A stretch of DNA of 64,000 nucleotides. Source: Stutzerimonas kunmingensis (GTDB lineage: Bacteria; Pseudomonadota; Gammaproteobacteria; Pseudomonadales; Pseudomonadaceae). Shown here one piece after another: positions 25,521 to 33,605 of the stretch. Both the position numbers and the translations under genes were made by a program. The stretch spans positions 248,001 through 312,000 of the forward strand of contig NZ_PISM01000021.1 of the NCBI RefSeq assembly GCF_002929225.1, given 5' to 3'. The notes beneath the pieces were generated by a model. That model searched no databases, was not told where the DNA came from, and saw nothing but the letters and a program-made list of their open reading frames with translations. Numbering within the stretch: the first letter of the stretch is position 1; each line of letters starts with the position of its first letter.

Positions 25521-26714
25521 ATGACGACGGGCGACGCTCCACGGCGTGATGGCCCGGTTGCGCTGTCGGCGTTGTTCGACGAGGCGCTGCGGCACCTTGA
25601 GCCGAAGGAACCGGCGCAGGGCACGGCGCCGAGCCAGGACGGCTTTCTCTACAGCGGCAACCGGCACGAGAGCGTGCCGCGCGCGTTGTTCCTCGACCGG
25701 CGCCTGACGCCGCTGGAGCGCAATGCCTGGCAGGTGTTCCGCCTGCAGCTCAACGACGACGGCGTGACCGCCTTTCCCACCTACGACCAGCTCCGCCCAT
25801 ATCTGGCGTCCATGCCCTGTGCGGCGCAAGCCTCGCACGAGACCGTGGCGCGCGCCTTGACGCTGCTGCGGCTGACGCGCTGGCTCAGCCTGGTGCGGCG
25901 GCGGCGCGATCCCAAGACCGGCCGTATCCAAGGCAACCTCTACGTGCTGCACGACGAACCGCTGTCACCCTTCGAGGCGATGCAGCTCGACCCGGACTAC
26001 CTGGGCCTGGTGAGCCAGGCGCTCACGCACGCGGCGAAGGCGGTGCAGGTCGTGGGCATGAACACGCTGCGGGAGATCGCCGAAGACCCGCTGCTCAGCG
26101 GGCGCACGCTGCCGACCCGTCTGCAAGTGCTGGCGCAGCGCATGGCGCGGCATGGCTGGACGACGCCAGGTTATCCACAGGAGGGTGCGGACCACGAATC
26201 CGAAGAAGGCCAGGAAGCCCTTCTTCGGAATGCTGCGCGCCCGTCTTCGGAATCCGAAGCAGGGCCGAAACCCGCGCCGGACAGCTCTCTTCGGATTCCG
26301 AAGGAGGACCGTACAGTACGTAATGATCGTATAAATGAAGTACGTACAGTGCCGCGCGCGAGGGCCTTGCAGAACCTGCGACTGCCCGAGCGTTTCCTGC
26401 GCTTGAAGGACGAGCAGCAGGCCGGCGCGCTGGTGGCGCTGCAGCAGGTGGACGAGGCGCAGCGGCAGGCCGTTCTCGACGAGTGGGCGGCACGCTGCCA
26501 CAACAGCGCGGTACGCAACCCGGCCGGCTACCTGTTTGGCATCATCCAGAAGGCGATCCGCGGGGAGTTCAAGGCCTGGGCCGGAGAAAGTGCATCGGCA
26601 CCGCCAGCGCCCCCGTCACCTGCGCCCTCGTCACCGCCGGCATCCCGTGCGGCTGACCCCGAGGTCGCACGAGCCTACCTGGCTCAGCTCCGAGAAGCCT
26701 TGCGTGATCGCTGA
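25521..26714 (+). CDS. STY4528-family ICE replication protein
   Basis: 397 aa. The N-terminal part (LDRRLTPLERNAWQVFRL to RRRDPKTGRIQGNLYVLHDEPL) is a winged-helix region like plasmid initiators. The C-terminal part (AVRNPAGYLFGIIQKAIRGEFKAWA) is also typical of the STY4528 pathogenicity-island replication family. A serine/glutamate-rich linker (about residues 215-280) separates them. It is encoded by DNA carrying palindromes, described separately. It starts 3 bp after the DUF2857 gene. Confidence 0.82.
   Translation: MTTGDAPRRDGPVALSALFDEALRHLEPKEPAQGTAPSQDGFLYSGNRHESVPRALFLDRRLTPLERNAWQVFRLQLNDDGVTAFPTYDQLRPYLASMPCAAQASHETVARALTLLRLTRWLSLVRRRRDPKTGRIQGNLYVLHDEPLSPFEAMQLDPDYLGLVSQALTHAAKAVQVVGMNTLREIAEDPLLSGRTLPTRLQVLAQRMARHGWTTPGYPQEGADHESEEGQEALLRNAARPSSESEAGPKPAPDSSLRIPKEDRTVRNDRINEVRTVPRARALQNLRLPERFLRLKDEQQAGALVALQQVDEAQRQAVLDEWAARCHNSAVRNPAGYLFGIIQKAIRGEFKAWAGESASAPPAPPSPAPSSPPASRAADPEVARAYLAQLREALRDR
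26171..26350. other. Candidate replication origin (oriV) or parS cluster inside the STY4528 gene
   Basis: A consensus DnaA box TTATCCACA is at 26171-26179. Four copies or half-copies of the palindrome CTTCGGAATCCGAAG follow: half at 26196, half at 26223, full at 26245-26259, full with central T at 26289-26303, spaced by about 22 and 44 bp. An AT-rich core flanked by ACAGTACGTAAT (26313-26324) and AGTACGTACAGT (26339-26350) closes the set. These are the usual parts of an iteron origin. Confidence 0.5.
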
Positions 26715-26720
26715 TGTTGA

Positions 26721-26737
26721 CTATCCCCAGGGGATAG
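26721..26737. promoter_or_regulatory. 17-bp palindrome, copy 1 of 3
   Basis: CTATCCCCAGGGGATAG, an interrupted perfect dyad, lies 6 bp after the STY4528 stop and 108 bp before the OST-HTH gene. The bases just after it (GGAACAGACA and CTTTCCGC) resemble those after copy 2, so the conserved module may be about 40 bp long. Confidence 0.65.
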
Positions 26738-26784
26738 CTGGAACAGACATCTTTCCGCCGCGCTCGATTGTCGCCCGCCGAATG

Positions 26785-26805
26785 ACAGGCGAAACTGTCG
26801 CCTGT
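26785..26805. repeat. Inverted repeat in the OST-HTH gene leader
   Basis: ACAGGCGA (26785-26792) and TCGCCTGT (26798-26805) are separated by 5 nt. The dyad is 40 bp upstream of the start codon and could be an operator or an RNA hairpin. Confidence 0.45.
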
Positions 26806-26844
26806 GAATCAAACGAGGACAGCCACGCACGAGCCCGGCCAACG

Positions 26845-27705
26845 ATGGATATGACGACTTTCCCCGTCACAAACGCACTGCAACCACTACAGCGAGACGT
26901 TCAGCGCTTGCTGGGCAGATGCCTCTTTCGCCTTCAACAATACGAGCGCCTCATGAAAGCCATCGTGGCCCACCACGAGATTTCAGGCCCGGCGCATTCG
27001 CTGGAGGCCATTCGCGCAGCGCGGATTGAAGATGCCGCGACCAAGACCCTGGGCACGTTGATCGGACAACTGTTTGGTTCGTATGTCGTCACCGATGGAA
27101 ATGGCGGCGAGGAACGCGACGACGATCTTCCCGGCGACGTGATCTCCTTTCGCACGCGCGTGCAACTGAGCCTGTCTGCGCAGGACTACGCCAAGACCCA
27201 GGCCGACCTCAAAGACCTGGTATCGCTGCGCAACACACTGGTGCACCACTTCATCGACCAGCACGATCTATGGACCGTGGACGGGTGCCGCGCTGCACAG
27301 GACGAACTCGGTTCCGCCTACACGCGCATCGATCAACACTTCGAGCAGTTGCGCGGCTGGGCCGAGCACATGGATCAGGCGCGGCGCCTGGCAGCGGAAT
27401 TCGTCCAGTCGGATGTGTTCCACGACCTGGTGGTCAATGGCATCGCGCCGGACGGCACGGTGGACTGGCCGGCCGCCGGCATCGTTCGTGCGCTACGCGA
27501 GGCCGCCGCGCAGTTGGCCGTCGAGGGCTGGACACCGATCGCCGCCGCTGGCCGCTGGATCGCGGACCGGCATCCCGAGCAGCTTCCAGCCAAGTACGGC
27601 TGCAGCAGTTGGCGGCAGGTGGTGCACGAGTGCCGCCTGTTCGAGCTTCGCTACCGTGAGGTGGAGGGGCAACGGGCCGCCTGGTACAGACCTCGCGAAG
27701 CATAG
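26845..27705 (+). CDS. OST-HTH/LOTUS-domain ICE protein
   Basis: About 286 aa. The N-terminal half is helical (LQRDVQRLLGRCLFRLQQYERLMKAIVAHHE, LRNTLVHHFI). The C-terminal 80 residues (LREAAAQLAVEGWTPIAAAG to YGCSSWRQVVHECRLFELR) match the LOTUS winged-helix pattern, a domain that binds RNA or DNA in other proteins. ATGs at 26845 and 26851 are both possible starts. It stands alone between two copies of the 17-bp palindrome. Confidence 0.72.
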   Translation: MDMTTFPVTNALQPLQRDVQRLLGRCLFRLQQYERLMKAIVAHHEISGPAHSLEAIRAARIEDAATKTLGTLIGQLFGSYVVTDGNGGEERDDDLPGDVISFRTRVQLSLSAQDYAKTQADLKDLVSLRNTLVHHFIDQHDLWTVDGCRAAQDELGSAYTRIDQHFEQLRGWAEHMDQARRLAAEFVQSDVFHDLVVNGIAPDGTVDWPAAGIVRALREAAAQLAVEGWTPIAAAGRWIADRHPEQLPAKYGCSSWRQVVHECRLFELRYREVEGQRAAWYRPREA

Positions 27706-27754
27706 CCCCGCGACGCGGTCTCACCTCCGCGCGAGTCGCGAACGACTCCGCCGA

Positions 27755-27773
27755 GCTATCCCCAGGGGATAGC
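27755..27773. promoter_or_regulatory. 17-bp palindrome, copy 2 of 3 (inrR-like promoter)
   Basis: GCTATCCCCAGGGGATAGC is 120 bp upstream of the TIGR03761 gene. In ICEclc the corresponding promoter (PinR) is active only in the subpopulation that transfers the element. This dyad is therefore a candidate site for the master activator. Confidence 0.65.
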
Positions 27774-27893
27774 CGGCACACACAGCCTTCCGCGCAGAAC
27801 AAACCGGGCGCGCATGGGCTGCGGTTTGTTGACTGACAGCCTTCCGGCCGATGCCGATACTGGCGACTCGCCCCTTCACCGCGAGTCGCTCTC

Positions 27894-28682
27894 ATGGCCA
27901 ACGAACGCATAGAACCCCTGCAACTGAATCTCGGATCGCTGCGCAGCGCGATGTCGCTGACGCTGCACACGCACCACGCTTCGCGCATCTGGCACGGCCG
28001 TGCGCCGACCGAGGGGCGCCCCGGCATCATCGGTCTCAACGGCTTCATCGGCGCCATGAACAAGATGAAGCGCGGCGCCGAGCAGGACGACCCGTACTCG
28101 GACTGGTGGATGTTGCGGATCGAGGACAAGCTCGCCGACACCAAGACCCGCTTGCAGACCCTGCGCGAACAGGTGGATCAGGCCTTGGCCGACGTGCCAG
28201 CGGCGCTGTCCCTGGGCGAGAACATGAACGTGCAGCCGGTGAAGCTGCCGCTGTTCGTGAACGCCCAGCTCGGTTTCATGGCGGTGTATCTGCTGGCCGA
28301 CTACGACGACCTGGCACGCAAGCTCATCCTGGCGCACCACACGGCGCTGATCGACCGCAGCACCTTGGAGCGCTGGCTCAATGATGGTGCGCACGCGCTG
28401 CGCAGCCTGTTCTCGCTGGCCCAGCAGTACCGCTACTCGGGCACGACGCGCGACGACTTCGCGGCGAAGAACGCGGCGGCGCGAGCGGCGCTGGAGAAGT
28501 TCGGCGAGTTGCCGCAGGACGTGCTGGAAGGCACGCGCCGCTCGCGCTTCGCGCCACCCATCGCGCGGCGGTCGAACAAGCCCGGCACGCCGCCTGCTGA
28601 GCCTGCCATCGTGCCCGATGCGCAGGCTCCCACGGGTGGCGCAGCCGATGGTGCCGCGGGCGATGAGGGTGCTGGCGCATGA
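27894..28682 (+). CDS. TIGR03761-type ICE protein (InrR-like)
   Basis: 262 aa. The central part (PGIIGLNGFIGAMNKMKRGAEQDDPYSDWW and KLPLFVNAQLGFMAVYLLADYDDLARK) is that of the TIGR03761/PFL_4669 integrating-element family. The tail is proline/alanine-rich. In ICEclc the gene at this place is inrR, which raises integrase expression. Equivalence is by position and order (inrR-ssb). It overlaps the DUF3158 gene by 4 bp. Confidence 0.78.
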   Translation: MANERIEPLQLNLGSLRSAMSLTLHTHHASRIWHGRAPTEGRPGIIGLNGFIGAMNKMKRGAEQDDPYSDWWMLRIEDKLADTKTRLQTLREQVDQALADVPAALSLGENMNVQPVKLPLFVNAQLGFMAVYLLADYDDLARKLILAHHTALIDRSTLERWLNDGAHALRSLFSLAQQYRYSGTTRDDFAAKNAAARAALEKFGELPQDVLEGTRRSRFAPPIARRSNKPGTPPAEPAIVPDAQAPTGGAADGAAGDEGAGA

Positions 28683-29227
28683 CAGCATCGCCCCCTATCA
28701 GCCACTCCACGCGCTTCGTGGCGCTGGAACAGGCGGACTTCCAGCGGCTGGAACATGCAGGCTACCTAAAAGGCCTTTTACAGCCTTTTAAGGGTAAGGG
28801 GAGTCTGGAGACCTGGGCCAGCCAGTGCGCAGCGCTGCGCGACGACGTGATTGGCCTGGCGCAGCGGCGCGTGCTGCCCCAGGCGCGCGCCTATCCATTC
28901 AGTCTGCTCGACGTGCAACTGGCCCAGCAGGCCACTGGCGCAGGGACGACCTTCCTGCGCTGGCGCAACCTCGACCGTTCCTCCATGGGCGTGGCGTTGT
29001 GGGAGGCCCTGCTGGCCAACCCCGCGACGCCGGCCTCGCTGATCGACGAGCTGTACGCGATCGAACTGCAGCGCATCGTGCTGAACATGCAGATCAGCCT
29101 GACCCACAGCATCGCCCGCCAAGCCCTGGAATGCGCCAACAAGGCCGCGCAGGCCGAAGCGGCTTACCTGCGGCGCGTCCACGGGCATACCGCGTCCGTT
29201 CCACCCACCACCAAGGAGTCTCCATGA
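28679..29227 (+). CDS. DUF3158 family ICE protein
   Basis: 182 aa. Recognisable as DUF3158 by FVALEQADFQRLEHAGYLKGLLQPFKGKGSLE near the N-terminus and TFLRWRNLDRSSMGVALWE in the middle. No enzymatic motif is seen. It is encoded between the inrR-like gene and ssb, overlapping each by 4 bp, so it probably acts in the same replication or transfer step. Confidence 0.78.
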   Translation: MTASPPISHSTRFVALEQADFQRLEHAGYLKGLLQPFKGKGSLETWASQCAALRDDVIGLAQRRVLPQARAYPFSLLDVQLAQQATGAGTTFLRWRNLDRSSMGVALWEALLANPATPASLIDELYAIELQRIVLNMQISLTHSIARQALECANKAAQAEAAYLRRVHGHTASVPPTTKESP

Positions 29228-29607
29228 GCACGCACTTCGTCGGCGAGGGCAACATCGGTTCTGCGCCGGACTACCGCGAATTTCCGAACGGCAACGACGA
29301 GCCACGTCGGCTGCTTCGCCTGAACGTCTACTTCGACAATCCGATCCCGAAGAAGGACGGCGAGTACGAAGATCGCGGCGGCTTCTGGGCGCCCGTGGAG
29401 CTGTGGCACCGCGACGCCGAGCACTGGAAGACGCTATACCAGAAAGGCATGCGGGTGCTGGTCGAGGGCCGCACCGTGCGCGACGAATGGGAGGACGCCG
29501 ACGAGAACGAGCGCGTGACGTTCAAGGTCGAGGCGCGGCGCGTGGGCATCCTGCCGTACCGCATCGAGTCGGTGGCGCTCAGCACCAAGCCGGCCGGCGG
29601 ACAGTAA
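29224..29607 (+). CDS. ssb: Single-stranded DNA-binding protein of the ICE
   Basis: 127 aa with an OB-fold of SSB type (FVGEGNIGSAPDYREFPNGNDEPRRLLRLNVYFDN, WAPVELWHRDAEHW, VEGRTVRDEWED). It lacks the acidic proline-rich tail of chromosomal SSB. It should coat the transferred strand or protect replicating ICE DNA. The ATG at 29224 overlaps the DUF3158 stop and has AAGGAG upstream. Confidence 0.88.
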   Translation: MSTHFVGEGNIGSAPDYREFPNGNDEPRRLLRLNVYFDNPIPKKDGEYEDRGGFWAPVELWHRDAEHWKTLYQKGMRVLVEGRTVRDEWEDADENERVTFKVEARRVGILPYRIESVALSTKPAGGQ

Positions 29608-29673
29608 TTCGCCCATCGCCGTTCCCCCGAGGGCGACTGTAGCAACCGTCATACGCCCACGATGCACCAGCGA

Positions 29674-29692
29674 GCTATCCCCAGGGGATAGC
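29674..29692. promoter_or_regulatory. 17-bp palindrome, copy 3 of 3 (topB promoter)
   Basis: GCTATCCCCAGGGGATAGC lies 67 bp after ssb and about 210 bp before the topoisomerase gene. The flanking bases differ from copies 1 and 2 beyond the 19-bp dyad. The rest of the 294-bp gap holds nothing else I can name. Confidence 0.6.
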
Positions 29693-29901
29693 TCCAAGGT
29701 CGTCCACGGAGTTCCAGCCGCCCTCCCGAAACGACGCTCTTGCTGTGCCAGCTCCTACGATCTATGCACACCGCTGCGGCAACGAACCGCCTGCCGATCA
29801 CAAAGCGGTGTCTGCATCAATCGACTTCCTTGCTGCCGGCATCTCCTGGCCCCGCCAAGCTGACGCCCATCCGATGAACCGCACATTTCCAAGGAGGCTT
29901 C

Positions 29902-31917
29902 ATGCGCGTTTTCCTGTGCGAGAAGCCGTCCCAGGGCAAGGACATCGCCCGTGTGCTGGGTGCCGGTCAACGCGGCAACGGCTGCTACAGCGGCGCGGGT
30001 GTCGTCGTGACCTGGTGCATCGGTCATCTGGTGGAGGCGGTTCCGCCCGAAGGCTACGGCGAGCAATACAAGCGCTGGGCCATCGAGCAACTGCCCATTC
30101 TTCCTGAGCGTTGGCGTGTCGAGCCCAAGGCGGCGACCGCAGCGCAATTCAAGGTCGTGCAGCAGCTCGTCGCCAAGGCGGGCGAGCTGGTGATAGCGAC
30201 CGACGCCGACCGCGAGGGCGAGATGATCGCCCGCGAGATCATCGACCTGTGCGGCTACCGCGGGCCGATTCAGCGCCTGTGGCTGTCGGCGCTCAACGAT
30301 GCGTCGATCCGCAAAGCGCTGGGTGCGCTCAAGCCGTCCGCCGAGACGCTGCCGCTGTATTTCTCCGCACTCGCCCGATCGCGCGCCGACTGGCTGATCG
30401 GGATGAACTTGAGCCGCTTGTTCACACTGCTGGGGCGTCAGGCCGGCTATATGGGCGTGCTGTCGGTGGGGCGCGTGCAGACGCCGACGCTGAAGTTGGT
30501 CGTGGATCGTGATCGCGAGATCGCGCGATTCGTCTCCATGCCGTATTGGGCCGTGGATGTGCTGCTATCCCATGCCGGCCAATCCTTCACCGCGAGCTGG
30601 ATACCGCCCGAAGGCAGCACGGATGCAGCGGGTCGCTGCCTTCAGCAGCCGGTGGCGCAGCAGGCTGCGGATCGCATTCGCGCGGCACGCGATGCGCAGG
30701 TCGTGTCGGTGGACACCGAGCGCGTGCGCGAGGCACCGCCGCTGCCATTCGATCTGGGCACCTTGCAGGAAGTGTGTTCGCGTCAGCTCGGCCTCGATGT
30801 GCAGGAGACGCTGGACATCGCGCAGGCGCTGTACGAGACGCACAAGGCGACGACCTATCCGCGCAGCGACTCGGGATATCTGCCCGAAAGCATGCTCGCG
30901 GAAGTGCTGGCGGTGCTCGATGCACTGCTCGCCACCGATCCCAGCCTGCGGCCCTTGATCGGCCAGCTCGACCGCAACCAGCGTTCGCGCGCCTGGAACG
31001 ACGGCAAGGTGTCGGCTCACCACGGCATCATCCCGACGCTGGAGCCCGCCAACCTGTCGGCCATGAACGAGAAGGAACTGGCTGTCTACCGGCTGATCCG
31101 CGCCCATTACCTCGCGCAGTTCCTCCCGCACCATGAGTTCGACCGGACGGTGGCGCAGTTCTCGTGCGGCAGTCAGTCGCTGGCGGCCGTGGGCAAGCAG
31201 ATCGCCGTCATCGGCTGGCGTGAGGTGCTGGCGACGCCGGGGCCGGACGATGCCGATGGCGAGGATGCGCAGCGCAGCCAGGTGCTGCCCGCCCTGCATG
31301 CGGGCCTGTCCTGCCCGGTCGGAAAGGTGGATCTCAAGGCGCTGAAGACGCTGCCGCCCAAACCCTACACGCAGGGCGAGCTGATCAAGGCCATGAAGAC
31401 CGTCGCCAAGTTCGTGACCGACCCGCGCCTGAAACAGAAGCTGCGAGATACCACCGGCATCGGCACCGAGGCGACACGCGCCAACATCATCAACGGTCTG
31501 ATCGGTCGCGGCTACCTGGTCAAGAAAGGCCGCGCCGTCCGCGCTTCCGACGCGGCATTCACGCTCATCGACGCGGTGCCCTCGGCCATCGCCGACCCCG
31601 GCACCACGGCGGTGTGGGAGCAGGCGCTCGACATGATCGAGGCCGGCCAAATGGCGCTGGACACCTTCATCGAGAAGCAGTCCGTGTGGGTCGGCCAGCT
31701 CGTGCAGCAGTACCGCGGCGCAACGCTCTCGCTCAAGCTGCCGCCGGCGCCGGCCTGCCCGCAGTGCGGCGCACCGATGCAGCAGCGCACGGGCAAGAGC
31801 GGCGCGTTCTGGTCCTGCTCGCGCTACCCGGACTGCAAGGGTACGTTGCCGATCGAGTCCCCGACGGGCCGGCGCAGCGCACCGCGCAAGCGGCGCGCTG
31901 CCTCCAAGGCGTCCTGA
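29902..31917 (+). CDS. topB: DNA topoisomerase III (TopB/TraE-like)
   Basis: 671 aa type IA topoisomerase. The Toprim domain carries the EKPSQGKDIARVL start and TDADREGEM (about residues 97-105). The active-site tyrosine is in TTYPRSDSGYLPE. A C-terminal Topo zinc-ribbon (CPQCGAPMQQ to CSRYPDCKG) precedes a basic tail. ICE-borne TopB is thought to resolve intermediates of element replication or transfer. AAGGAGG lies 6 nt before the ATG. Confidence 0.93.
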   Translation: MRVFLCEKPSQGKDIARVLGAGQRGNGCYSGAGVVVTWCIGHLVEAVPPEGYGEQYKRWAIEQLPILPERWRVEPKAATAAQFKVVQQLVAKAGELVIATDADREGEMIAREIIDLCGYRGPIQRLWLSALNDASIRKALGALKPSAETLPLYFSALARSRADWLIGMNLSRLFTLLGRQAGYMGVLSVGRVQTPTLKLVVDRDREIARFVSMPYWAVDVLLSHAGQSFTASWIPPEGSTDAAGRCLQQPVAQQAADRIRAARDAQVVSVDTERVREAPPLPFDLGTLQEVCSRQLGLDVQETLDIAQALYETHKATTYPRSDSGYLPESMLAEVLAVLDALLATDPSLRPLIGQLDRNQRSRAWNDGKVSAHHGIIPTLEPANLSAMNEKELAVYRLIRAHYLAQFLPHHEFDRTVAQFSCGSQSLAAVGKQIAVIGWREVLATPGPDDADGEDAQRSQVLPALHAGLSCPVGKVDLKALKTLPPKPYTQGELIKAMKTVAKFVTDPRLKQKLRDTTGIGTEATRANIINGLIGRGYLVKKGRAVRASDAAFTLIDAVPSAIADPGTTAVWEQALDMIEAGQMALDTFIEKQSVWVGQLVQQYRGATLSLKLPPAPACPQCGAPMQQRTGKSGAFWSCSRYPDCKGTLPIESPTGRRSAPRKRRAASKAS

Positions 31918-32357
31918 TCCTCGCTTTCCCCCTGCCGCGCCGGCCACTTCACTGGCGGCGAGGCAAACGTCCCGCACCGCGCGGGACTCCAAAGCGCGCG
32001 TCTCCTTCTGCAACGGTGTGCGCGCCCCGTCTGCCCGCCATCGGGCGACGGGGCGAGAAGGTCATTGCTCCCACGAATCGCGCCCGCCGCCATTCCCTTG
32101 ATCGGTGTGCCTTGCCTCGGTCACGAGGGGCTTCCTGACGCCTTGCCGCCGCGCGAGCCGTGAGGAGGCCCCTTGGGCCGAGGGTATTCCGTGCCGGTGC
32201 CCGCCGGCGAAACATCGGGCTCCCTTTGTGTGTGGATGCACGCCAGAGGTTTCCGGCCCCAGCCACGAAACGGGCCGGGTGCGATTGCTGACGCAGCGAA
32301 CGGCTTTGACGACGGCCTGCGCTGACGCAGCCCACAGGTGGTTTTCCTTTCTCTTCA

Positions 32358-32382
32358 GCCGAAGGCCCGTGTGGCCTTCGGC
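32358..32382 (+). terminator. Strong hairpin, possible terminator before leader copy 1
   Basis: GCCGAAGGCC (32358-32367) pairs perfectly with GGCCTTCGGC (32373-32382) around a 5-nt loop. The T-run after it is weak (CTGGTCTTTG), so termination is less certain than at 34337 and 35855. Confidence 0.45.
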
Positions 32383-32498
32383 GCCCTGGTCTTTGCCTTG
32401 TCCCGTGACGCGGGCCATTGCCCTAAAGCGGGCCGTCCGCGATTCGGTTTTCCCTGCGACGGCAGCCATGCTTCGCGCCCATCCTCACGCCATGCGTT

Positions 32499-32565
32499 GC
32501 TGACAGTCGTCAGCGGCATGCCCTGGCAGTCTCGGTCTTCAAGACTGCAACGCGGTTCGCCGCGT
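32499..32565 (+). ncRNA. Repeated three-stem leader element, copy 1
   Basis: Stem 1 is GCTGAC/GTCAGC (32499-32514). Stem 2 is GCAGTCT/AGACTGC (32526-32548) with CTTC-A in its loop. Stem 3 is ACGCGG/CCGCGT (32550-32565) closed by a TTCG tetraloop. Copies 2 and 3 (34441, 35961) keep the stems with compensating base changes. It lies 135 nt upstream of the gene at 32701. Confidence 0.65.
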
Positions 32566-32645
32566 CGACCGATCCAGTCCGCTTCGCATCGCCCACCGCG
32601 GACGCTCGCCGGCCTGGCGACGATGCACTTTTCTCAACCACCCGA

Positions 32646-32680
32646 GGGGAACCCCATCCCCTGCGGGATGCGTGCTCCCC
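32646..32680 (+). promoter_or_regulatory. Nested leader hairpin before the 32701 gene
   Basis: GGGGA (32646-32650) pairs with TCCCC (32676-32680) around an inner stem CATCCC/GGGATG (32655-32670). It ends 20 nt before the start codon, just upstream of the AAGGAG site. Confidence 0.5.
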
Positions 32681-32700
32681 GACCCACCAAGGAGCACGGC

Positions 32701-32937
32701 ATGTCTGAACCTTCCGCATCTTCCTCTGCAACCGCAGTGCGCAGTGGTGCGCTGGCGCTGACCTGGACCGGCAAGCGTTTGCCGCTACAGGTGCTGCGCA
32801 GCGCGGCCGGCCACTACATCGGCACACAAGACGACGAAGGCCCGGTATCGCGGGAGTCCGTCGAGTATTTCCCGAACCACCTCGCAGCACAGCGCGCCCT
32901 GGATACCCATGCCTGGACACAGCGCGCTCACGCCTGA
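32701..32937 (+). CDS. Small conserved ICE protein
   Basis: 78 aa. The core is LTWTGKRLPLQVLRSAAGHYIGTQDDEGPVSRESVEYF, which may be a small beta domain. No known motif. CAAGGAG precedes the ATG and the gene opens the train of small genes behind leader copy 1. The family is common in elements of this type, but its function is not known to me. Confidence 0.65.
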   Translation: MSEPSASSSATAVRSGALALTWTGKRLPLQVLRSAAGHYIGTQDDEGPVSRESVEYFPNHLAAQRALDTHAWTQRAHA

Positions 32938-32962
32938 TTCCCACCCTTCAAGGAGTTCTCTC

Positions 32963-33355
32963 ATGAATCTGTCTTTACCCGAAGACGTGCTCGATCAGAT
33001 GGCGCTGGAACAGGCGCACTTCGACGCTGCACCGCAGGCCTTCTTCGAGGCCTGGAAGCGCGGCGCGCAGATCGCCGGTCACGAGTGGTTCGGCGACGGC
33101 ACACGCGAAGGTCTGCAGCGTGCCACCACCAAGTGGGACCTGCGGCCCAACATGCTGATGCTCAACGACGCCCTGGGCGTGCTGAGCAGCGGTCAACGCA
33201 TGTTCCTGTCCGCGATGGTGAGCTTCTACAACTCCCGCGAGGGCGGCGCGATGCTCAAGCGTTGCGGCTTCGAGGGGCTGTCCGACTTCGGCGGCCTCGA
33301 TCTGGAACGGCGCCAGGTCATCGCTGACCTCACGCTGCACTACAACGGCTGGTGA
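32963..33355 (+). CDS. Conserved ICE hypothetical protein
   Basis: 130 aa, mostly helical (LPEDVLDQMALEQAHFDAAPQAFFEAWKRGAQIAGHEW, LSSGQRMFLSAMVSFYNSREGGAMLKRCGF). The start at 32963 has AAGGAG 9 nt upstream. It lies 25 bp after the previous gene in the same direction. No catalytic motif, and function unknown. Confidence 0.7.
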   Translation: MNLSLPEDVLDQMALEQAHFDAAPQAFFEAWKRGAQIAGHEWFGDGTREGLQRATTKWDLRPNMLMLNDALGVLSSGQRMFLSAMVSFYNSREGGAMLKRCGFEGLSDFGGLDLERRQVIADLTLHYNGW

Positions 33356-33395
33356 GCCGCGCCTGGCAACCCACCGTCCTTTCATCCCACCCCAC

Positions 33396-33431
33396 GAGGG
33401 ACATGCGTCCCCGTTCGGGGCCATGTCCCTC
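33396..33431 (+). promoter_or_regulatory. Two-tier leader hairpin
   Basis: A 10-bp outer stem GAGGGACATG/CATGTCCCTC (33396-33405 with 33422-33431) encloses CCCC/GGGG (33409-33420). It stands upstream of a good ribosome-binding site and the very short frame at 33453. Confidence 0.55.
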
Positions 33432-33452
33432 CTTCCTTTCGCAGGAGCGGCC

Positions 33453-33479
33453 ATGTCCCGAATCACCATCTTCCACTGA
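33453..33479 (+). CDS. Eight-codon open frame, leader peptide or gene relic
   Basis: The frame reads MSRITIFH and then stops. CAGGAG lies 6 nt before its ATG, and it is preceded by the same kind of hairpin as the full-length genes around it. It may be a leader peptide for the gene at 33606 or what remains of a deleted gene. Confidence 0.35.
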   Translation: MSRITIFH

Positions 33480-33556
33480 CCTGCACCGCCCGCCACCAGG
33501 GCGGCCCGACGCCGCGGCCGGCTGACCGGTTGCCACTTCATCCACTCGCTGGGGTT

Positions 33557-33576
33557 CAATCCCCGGCAGGGGATTG
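33557..33576 (+). promoter_or_regulatory. Leader hairpin before the 33606 gene
   Basis: CAATCCCC (33557-33564) pairs perfectly with GGGGATTG (33569-33576) around a GGCA loop, 30 nt upstream of the start codon. Confidence 0.5.
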
Positions 33577-33605
33577 CCTCGGCCATCCTCTGCTGGAGGA
33601 ATCCC

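Larger units (their letters stand above)
31918..32700. other. 783-bp non-coding region upstream of the small-gene train
   Basis: No convincing gene. It contains a direct repeat GCTGACGCAGC at 32287-32297 and 32321-32331, a 10-bp hairpin at 32358-32382, leader element copy 1 (32499-32565) and a nested hairpin at 32646-32680. The part from 31918 to about 32280 shows only short GC-rich dyads. Confidence 0.5.

Noticed and set aside
31949-32469. Several short overlapping frames in the gap after topB
   Set aside because: They are Arg/Pro-rich, overlap each other and lack ribosome sites.
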